A program made the translations under genes and the position numbers. From Cristatella mucedo (Eukaryota; Bryozoa; Phylactolaemata; Cristatellidae), in NCBI GenBank assembly GCA_009760855.2, contig WPIO01000023.1:559501-623500 (forward strand): a stretch of DNA of 64,000 nt, written 5' to 3'. The notes under the pieces are model-generated. The model saw only the letters and a program-made list of their open reading frames with translations, did not search any database and was not told where the DNA came from. Each line of letters begins with the position of its first letter. Positions within the stretch are counted from its first letter, which is position 1. Of the stretch, positions 58,741 through 64,000 are shown piece by piece.

Positions 58741-59488
58741 TATTAGGTGTGGCGACCTGTAACACGAGTTTGCGTCAAACACACACCGAGCAGTAGGCAC
58801 AATCTGAAGAGAAGTTAGGCGAAAGACAAGGAGTGAGGCAGCATTTGGACAAGTGCCCAACAGCCCCCCAGCCGAAAAACGCTCTTGCGTAATATACTTT
58901 TCAAATGCCACGGCAGCAATCGTGTCAAGAGGAATTCCCCGGTTGGTCTCCCAAGCAAATGCTAAGCCATTTTGGGAGGAATAAAAGGAATGCCAAATGA
59001 GCTACTCATTTTGAAAAGAAATCTGACTAAATCAAACGTCACTACCCAACGACTTGCGCGATAGTTGCCTAGCTAGAAACGCTTGTTTATGGAAATGGAA
59101 TTAAAGGCCGTTTCCATTGCAGTTTGATCCCCCTGACTGGCACTGACATGTTATTAACCCACCGACTTGAGATGCACAGGCCTGTGCCAACAATGCTCGA
59201 TAACGATGGCTCATGCAAGATTTGTCACAGCAGTCCACTGGATGCTGCATCAGCAACAGGATTGAGCCATTTCACACCCATAAAGACATACTGCACAAGG
59301 CATACATAATGCTCTCCAAATACAGTACCAACAAGCTCAAACACAGGTTTCGAAAAACAAGGCACAATCGCAAGTTTGCATAGGCATTTAAGAGAGTAAT
59401 AGAAGAGATGAACTGTTCCTACATACATCTCAGCTGAATACACTGCAGTATAAAGGGGCCAATGCAACGTGGTCATCAACTTGCCCTA

Positions 59489-59822
59489 TAGGAGCTGGTG
59501 CAAAAGCAATACACAGGGCCTGTTGTGGTGGCAGCTTTTGATCCCATGTTTTAGCCTAAGGATAAGGTGCTCGAACTTCACCAATCAGGTTGGTTATTGA
59601 ATCCTACAGCACGTAATAATTCATTGCCCTCAGCTGGGCGATGGCAGCTAAGGACTAGGAGCTGGTGCAAAAGCAATACACAGGGCCTGTTGTGGTGGCA
59701 GCTTTTGATCCCATGTTTTAGCCTAAGGATAAGGTGCTCGAACTTCACCAATCAGGTTGGTTATTGAATCCTACAGCACGTAATAATTCATTGCCCTCAG
59801 CTGGGCGATGGCAGCTAAGGAC
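59489..59822 (+). repeat. 167-bp perfect tandem duplication containing a SINE B head
   Basis: Two adjacent units (59489-59655 and 59656-59822) starting taggagctggtgcaaaagca are identical by eye. Each holds a SINE B-like head, ggataaggtgctcgaacttc. Either a very recent duplication or an assembly artefact. Confidence 0.9.
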
Positions 59823-60140
59823 TTTTGCTATGGGCCTGCTGAATCAGTCGAATTTCGTTCGCAACACTGCTCAAGTCCTGAAGCTGTCGCGTGTGTTGAA
59901 AGCATTTCGTGTGAATAATTAGACTATTGCACAGTATGATGTGAGGTGAATACCAAGTGTTGCTCAAATTAGGAGCCCTAATTTAAAGAAAGACATCTTG
60001 ATGATTGCCCAGAGAACAAAACCCAAGTTGGGTTTAAGTTTCACGAGCCCCATTTTGTGCATGTATAGGCAGTGGCCAGACACCGATAGAAGCAATGCAG
60101 GATATGAATGATAAGGGTGGGTGCAAACTGCCTTACTAAA

Positions 60141-60320
60141 CTTACAGCTTAAGTGAATGTGGAACTTATATCAAAGTGACTCACAAGGGGGAATTAGCAG
60201 TGGTGCTTATGTACAGGTGGTACTTACCAACTTACAGTTTAATTGAGTGTGGAACTCTAATCAAAGTGACACAGAGGGACAATTAGCAATGGTGCCCATG
60301 TACAGGAGGCACCTACAAAT
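60141..60320. repeat. 90-bp diverged tandem duplication
   Basis: cttacagcttaagtgaatgt at 60141 recurs as cttacagtttaattgagtgt at 60231. Both continue with aattagcagtggtgc-type sequence and gtacagg. Confidence 0.85.
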
Positions 60321-60929
60321 CATACTTGACAGCAAATAGTCACACGGCAAAAAAAAAATGAGCATCACATGGCCCCATCTGGAACCTCCAACCACCAAGC
60401 ACAGCTGGGATACATGTGTCCACTATGGTACCCTTAATGGTCGAAATGGTGTCTCAGAGGTGCTCCTGAATCAGAGTACCATTATCACAGCCCTGGACCT
60501 TCCGGAATTATCTCAGTTCACAATGTCTGGGAGCATCGTTTGGCCCAATACTTCTGAGGGGTGGGTGCAAGAGAATGAGAGGTATGTAAGTTCTCGGAGG
60601 CCGACAGGAGCATGAAATCCATCAGAGGCAAACTGCATAGGGGCTGCAAGAACTATTCAACGACCTAACCAGGCATTATGGAAGGGGGCTTGCTCCTGGA
60701 AAAGTCCTCACCTCAGCCTGACAGGAAAGGTCAAGAAGCAGTCCCATGGGACAATTCCTGGGAACGACTACGACCTGAGGTGTCTAGATGCATTTCGACA
60801 ACGACTGTTGCTGCCTGGAGATGTGCAAAACACAGGTCAGTGACGATTGTGCAATAATTATATCAGGGAATGAGATTAGGTTATGCATGTCAAATGAACC
60901 AATAATGCTTACCGGATCACAAATGCAAT

Positions 60930-62600
60930 AATACTACTACTACTACTAATAAATTTGATATAGCACACTCAGGGAACTCAAAATCTCTTTCAAGGCACTT
61001 GACATTTGCTGCAAAGGAAGCACGATCGAATGGTTAGTGGTAGCATGCTCAATTAACAATACGAATAACAGATAGGGGTGACATGCACACGGTCAGCATG
61101 CAAGTATGGTTAGTGGCAGCATGCACAAGCATATAAAGGTGGAATCACAGGGACCCACTACATGCTGTGCTAAATAGATGTTTTAGTTTCTTTTTTAATT
61201 TGGTCAAGTCAGGAGATGATGTGACACAAGTCGGGAGTGAGTTCCAGGCTTTGGGAGCATACTAACAAAAGGCACGGTCTCCAAAGGATTTGACGTTTGT
61301 ACAAGGTATAGGAAAACAGTTAAATTCCGATGCTTAGCCTGATGGGGGAGTCGATCTGATAGGTAGGCTGGAGCCAAAAAATGAAGGGACCTAAAAGTGA
61401 GTGACAAAACCTTGAAGTCGATGCATTGCTTGACTGGGAGCCAGTGCAGGTCGGGAGAAGTTGTGAGATGTGGCAAGTGAGACCCTCACGACTGACAAGC
61501 CTAGCAGCAGAGTTTTGCACCAGCTGTAAGCACTGATTGCAGGCAGGTAGACCAGCAAGCAGTGAGTTATATAAGTCGAGACAGGATGTCACAAATGCAT
61601 GGACCAATTTAGATGTGATATCCCTGTCTAAACAAGCCCAAATTTAGCAATGTTATGTAGCTGAAAGTAGGCAGACTTGACTGGAGCTGATGTTGTCTAA
61701 TAAAAGGTCACTTTGGAACATGACACCTAGATTTCGTGCAGATTCAACAGGAGATATGCTGGCAGAGCCGATTTTGAGAACATTAGCCTTTCCAATTTCT
61801 GAATCACACTTAGTTTAACTATAACTAGTAAAATAGTTTTATCACCATTCAGTTTAAGAAAATTTTCTGCCATCCGTGTGCAGATGTCATCAATACATGC
61901 TGCAAGGGAGCTGAGAGAATGCGATATGCTCCTGGGCTGGGAGGGATCAAAGCAAAGGTACAACTGAGTGTCATCTCCACATAGAAGTGAAAGCCTAGAT
62001 TGTGCCTGGCAATCACATAGGCAAGAGGGAGAGTATAAACCGTGAAAAAAACAGGACCAAGCACAGATCCCCGAGGTACTCCATATTTCAGAGGTTCGTC
62101 GGATGATCTTTGTCCATTCACATCATTACTCTGGAGTCTCCCACTGAGATAGGCAGTGCCAGTGATGCCCAGGCGAGATGAGAGGCACTGAAGCCGAGCT
62201 GGTTTGGTCCAGCGATTAAGGTGCTCGCCCGACCAAGGTCTGATTGAGGCCGTGGTCTCGAGCCTCGAGGCGTATGCCAAGCGTCTGAATAGAGATCAAG
62301 TTCCCTTGGGGCGCTATACAAATTAATTATAATATATTTTTAAGGACTTGATGATCGATAGTATTAAAAGCTGCCGAAAGATCAAGCAAAACAAGCAGAG
62401 ATACTCTACCTAAGTCTGCATTCCTAACTAGGTCGTTATACAGCCGAAGCAAAGCTGACTCCATGGAGCGATTAGCTCTAAAGCCAGACTGGAACTTACT
62501 AACAAGGTTTGTAAAGCTTTGCCTTGAGCATGCAATGCAATCGCTGAACATTGCTAGACATGAAAGCGTGTTTGATTTACAATGGTGGGAGAAGTCCTCC
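60930..62600 (-). mobile_element. LINE clade 1 copy on the minus strand, with a nested SINE
   Basis: Minus-strand pieces: VSKFQSGFRANRSMESALLR, then VSLLVLLDLSAAFNTIDHQV (RT motif), a SINE interruption, GVPRGSVLGPVFFTVYTLPL, the catalytic box region with a frameshift (DDTQLY continuing as LCFDPSQP), HWLPVKQCIDFKVLSLTFRS and LSDRLPHQAKHRN. The 3' tail and ATT-rich end lie at 60,930-61,010. It is the most complete RT region in the window, but dead. Confidence 0.87.
62199..62335 (+). repeat. SINE A copy nested in the LINE
   Basis: ctggtttggtccagcgatta, aggtgctcgcccgacc, ccgtggtctcgagcc, gatcaagttcccttggggcg, ctatacaaatta. Orientation is opposite to the host LINE. Confidence 0.82.
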
Positions 62601-63289
62601 ACCCAGACTGCCCCCATGCGACCAGGCTCACTTCAGGTACTCTCCAAGACCAAGGCTTACCGGGTTAGTCACGACGGGTGGGTGGGGAAAAGTACATTCA
62701 TTTCCTGAGCACAAGGCTTCGAACCTCATTGCCAAGGCGCCAGAAACTAGTACGCAATATGAATTAGGGGATCCTGTGTAGAAATTGTTGAAGGCAGTCT
62801 TTCAAACGAGCAGGTACAGCTGTAACCTCCCAGCCGGAACCAATAAAGTTCGTCTGCCTCATTAGAAAAATAATAGCTCAAATGCAAAGGAAGCCGGTCA
62901 GCTCAGCCAAGAGAGCTGGAGGGCAGCAAACGTGTCGCTTAAAAAGTGCTAGAAAGGGCGGCAGTTCCAGAGGTTTGGTGCCGACTGGGTTATTCATTTA
63001 GCGGGTCGTGGGAGTCGCCACGAGGGAGCACGATGTGAACAAGCCACCGCCAGACCTCTCTTGACATGAGCACCGGATGCTTTTTGTCCTGCATTTTCGG
63101 CCAGCTCGAAACAGATAAGACAACGATGCAGAGCCGCGTCTGAGTAGCACTTAAAACGGACCGTCTACACGAGGAGATAACTAACCATTGACTTCCAGCC
63201 TCTCGGTCTGATTCACCATAGAAGCCGCTCGCGATAGGACGTCCAGGGGTGACTCCATTTCAGGCACCACTACAAAACATATATGGAAG

Positions 63290-63758
63290 CGCCAACTAAA
63301 CTTATCCCAAAAATGCTAAGGAGTACAGCCATTCAAAAACAGAGCGGCAGCGGCGACGGCGGCAGTGGCTGGCGGCGGCAGTGGCTGGCGGGGTCGCGCA
63401 ACTAGAAAGCAGAGACGGGCGCTAGGCCGGCGGCCGAAGGGTACCGATCGTAGCCTAAGCACATACCTCGACTCCCTACTTTGCGCAACTCCTTTGGTTT
63501 GCGACGTAGGGAAGTCGACCACAAAGAGGGAACACAAATCGCGACACGCGAAAAAGCAAGCCTGGGTATGATCGGAATTCCGGTAGCCACATGGGTCCCG
63601 AGGCGACCCTTTATTGGTCAGTACGCTGCGGTACTGGAGCGGCCTCTAGCGGCTCGCCCGCAACGCCAGATATCGTACAGCCGACCCAGTTATATTCTCT
63701 ATTGTGGACCGCAACTGTCAACAGTGGGTCTGCTACTCGGGTGCTGGCCGCCCGTTGC
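63290..63758 (+). promoter_or_regulatory. GC-rich 5' region of the DCAF11-like gene
   Basis: A GGC-rich tract with a 16-bp tandem (ggcagtggctggcgg) at about 63,361-63,392 and many CpG dinucleotides. It is probably promoter and 5' UTR; the start of transcription cannot be placed. Confidence 0.4.
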
Positions 63759-63889
63759 ATGGGATCTCAGAACTCACGGCGCGAAAATCGTAACATGGAA
63801 GCTAATGATAACGAAACTGAGCAACCAACTTCCGAACAGGCAGAAGGAGATCAGGACTACGTCGCAGTGTTATCGTACCTTCTGCGAAG
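63759..63889 (+). CDS. DCAF11: DCAF11 (WDR23)-like, first coding exon, runs off the window
   Basis: DCAF11 is a WD-repeat substrate receptor of the CUL4-DDB1 ubiquitin ligase, known for acting on the NRF2/SKN-1 stress pathway. The exon reads MGSQNSRRENRNMEANDNET, then EQPTSEQAEGDQDYVAVLSY and LLR before donor AAG|gtactg in phase 2. Both the MGS-NS start and the acidic stretch before VLSYLLRR match DCAF11 proteins. A frame open upstream would add residues, but the ATG at 63,759 fits the family start. The start MGSQNS also fits an N-myristoylation pattern. The WD repeats lie outside the window, so the call rests on this short N-terminus. Confidence 0.72.
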
Positions 63890-64000
63890 GTACTGCTGGG
63901 TAGAGGCTGGTCTTTACCTAACCATTGCATTGGTACAACGCACTTGTGCCCGTCAGCCGCATACCTGACCGACCCCTGAGCCTAGAATAAAAAAAGAACG

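Larger units (their letters stand above)
57655..63290. other. Region between the VGLL4-like and DCAF11-like genes
   Basis: Holds LINE clade 1 copies on both strands, a 167-bp tandem duplication and a 90-bp diverged repeat. The divergent genes share this space, so any non-coding first exon of the VGLL4-like gene would lie here. No coding gene was recognised. Confidence 0.5.

Noticed and set aside
63402-63590. Minus-strand frame upstream of the DCAF11-like start
   Set aside because: GC-rich promoter sequence lengthens chance frames; no homology and no splice support.
1-64000. CRISPR arrays, bacterial operons or a viral genome
   Set aside because: No spaced direct repeats, no dense intron-free genes and no viral hallmark genes were seen; the window is an animal chromosome segment.

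Overview
The window is nuclear DNA from an animal. Genes are split by many GT-AG introns, and between them lie fragments of non-LTR retrotransposons, tRNA-derived SINEs, Tc1/mariner remnants and hAT-type elements. Four metazoan genes can be read by protein similarity and by splice phases that agree from exon to exon. The phylum cannot be fixed from the sequence. Single-copy HCF and a VGLL4/Tgi-like gene with long repeat-filled introns suggest a bilaterian invertebrate with a moderately large genome, but that is an inference.

Layout. (1) 2,752-6,828, plus strand: the C-terminal two thirds of transaldolase (TALDO1 type) in six exons; N-terminal exons are missing or lie left of the window. (2) 6,829-13,123: convergent intergenic region with one large decayed LINE copy (about 9,420-11,890). 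(3) 13,124-40,640, minus strand: a complete host cell factor (HCF/HCFC1) gene with 22 coding exons and about 1,297 codons. It encodes an N-terminal Kelch propeller, a fibronectin III half-module, a Thr/Ser/Ala/Val-rich middle, and the C-terminal fibronectin III pair with a basic tail. Its introns hold SINEs, LINE tails, Tc1 remnants, a SPIN-like hAT MITE and a degenerate duplicate of one of its own exons. (4) 40,641-46,351: intergenic, with LINE and SINE fragments. (5) 46,352-57,654, minus strand: a VGLL4/Tgi-like TEAD cofactor gene with four coding exons and about 371 codons, carrying three Tondu (TDU) motifs. (6) 57,655-63,758: intergenic, with a minus-strand LINE (60,930-62,600) into which a SINE has inserted and two tandem duplications. 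(7) 63,759-63,889, plus strand: the first coding exon of a DCAF11 (WDR23)-like gene that runs off the right edge.

Functionally these are housekeeping or regulatory genes with no operon logic: pentose-phosphate metabolism (transaldolase), chromatin and transcription scaffolding (HCF), Hippo-pathway transcription control (VGLL4/Tgi) and a CRL4 ubiquitin-ligase substrate receptor (DCAF11). No CRISPR, tRNA gene or rRNA gene was seen. The points most worth a second look are the three-TDU VGLL4-like protein, the SPIN-like hAT element with its target-site duplication, the duplicated HCF exon next to a GC-AG intron, and a SINE family whose 3' tail matches that of the resident LINE.
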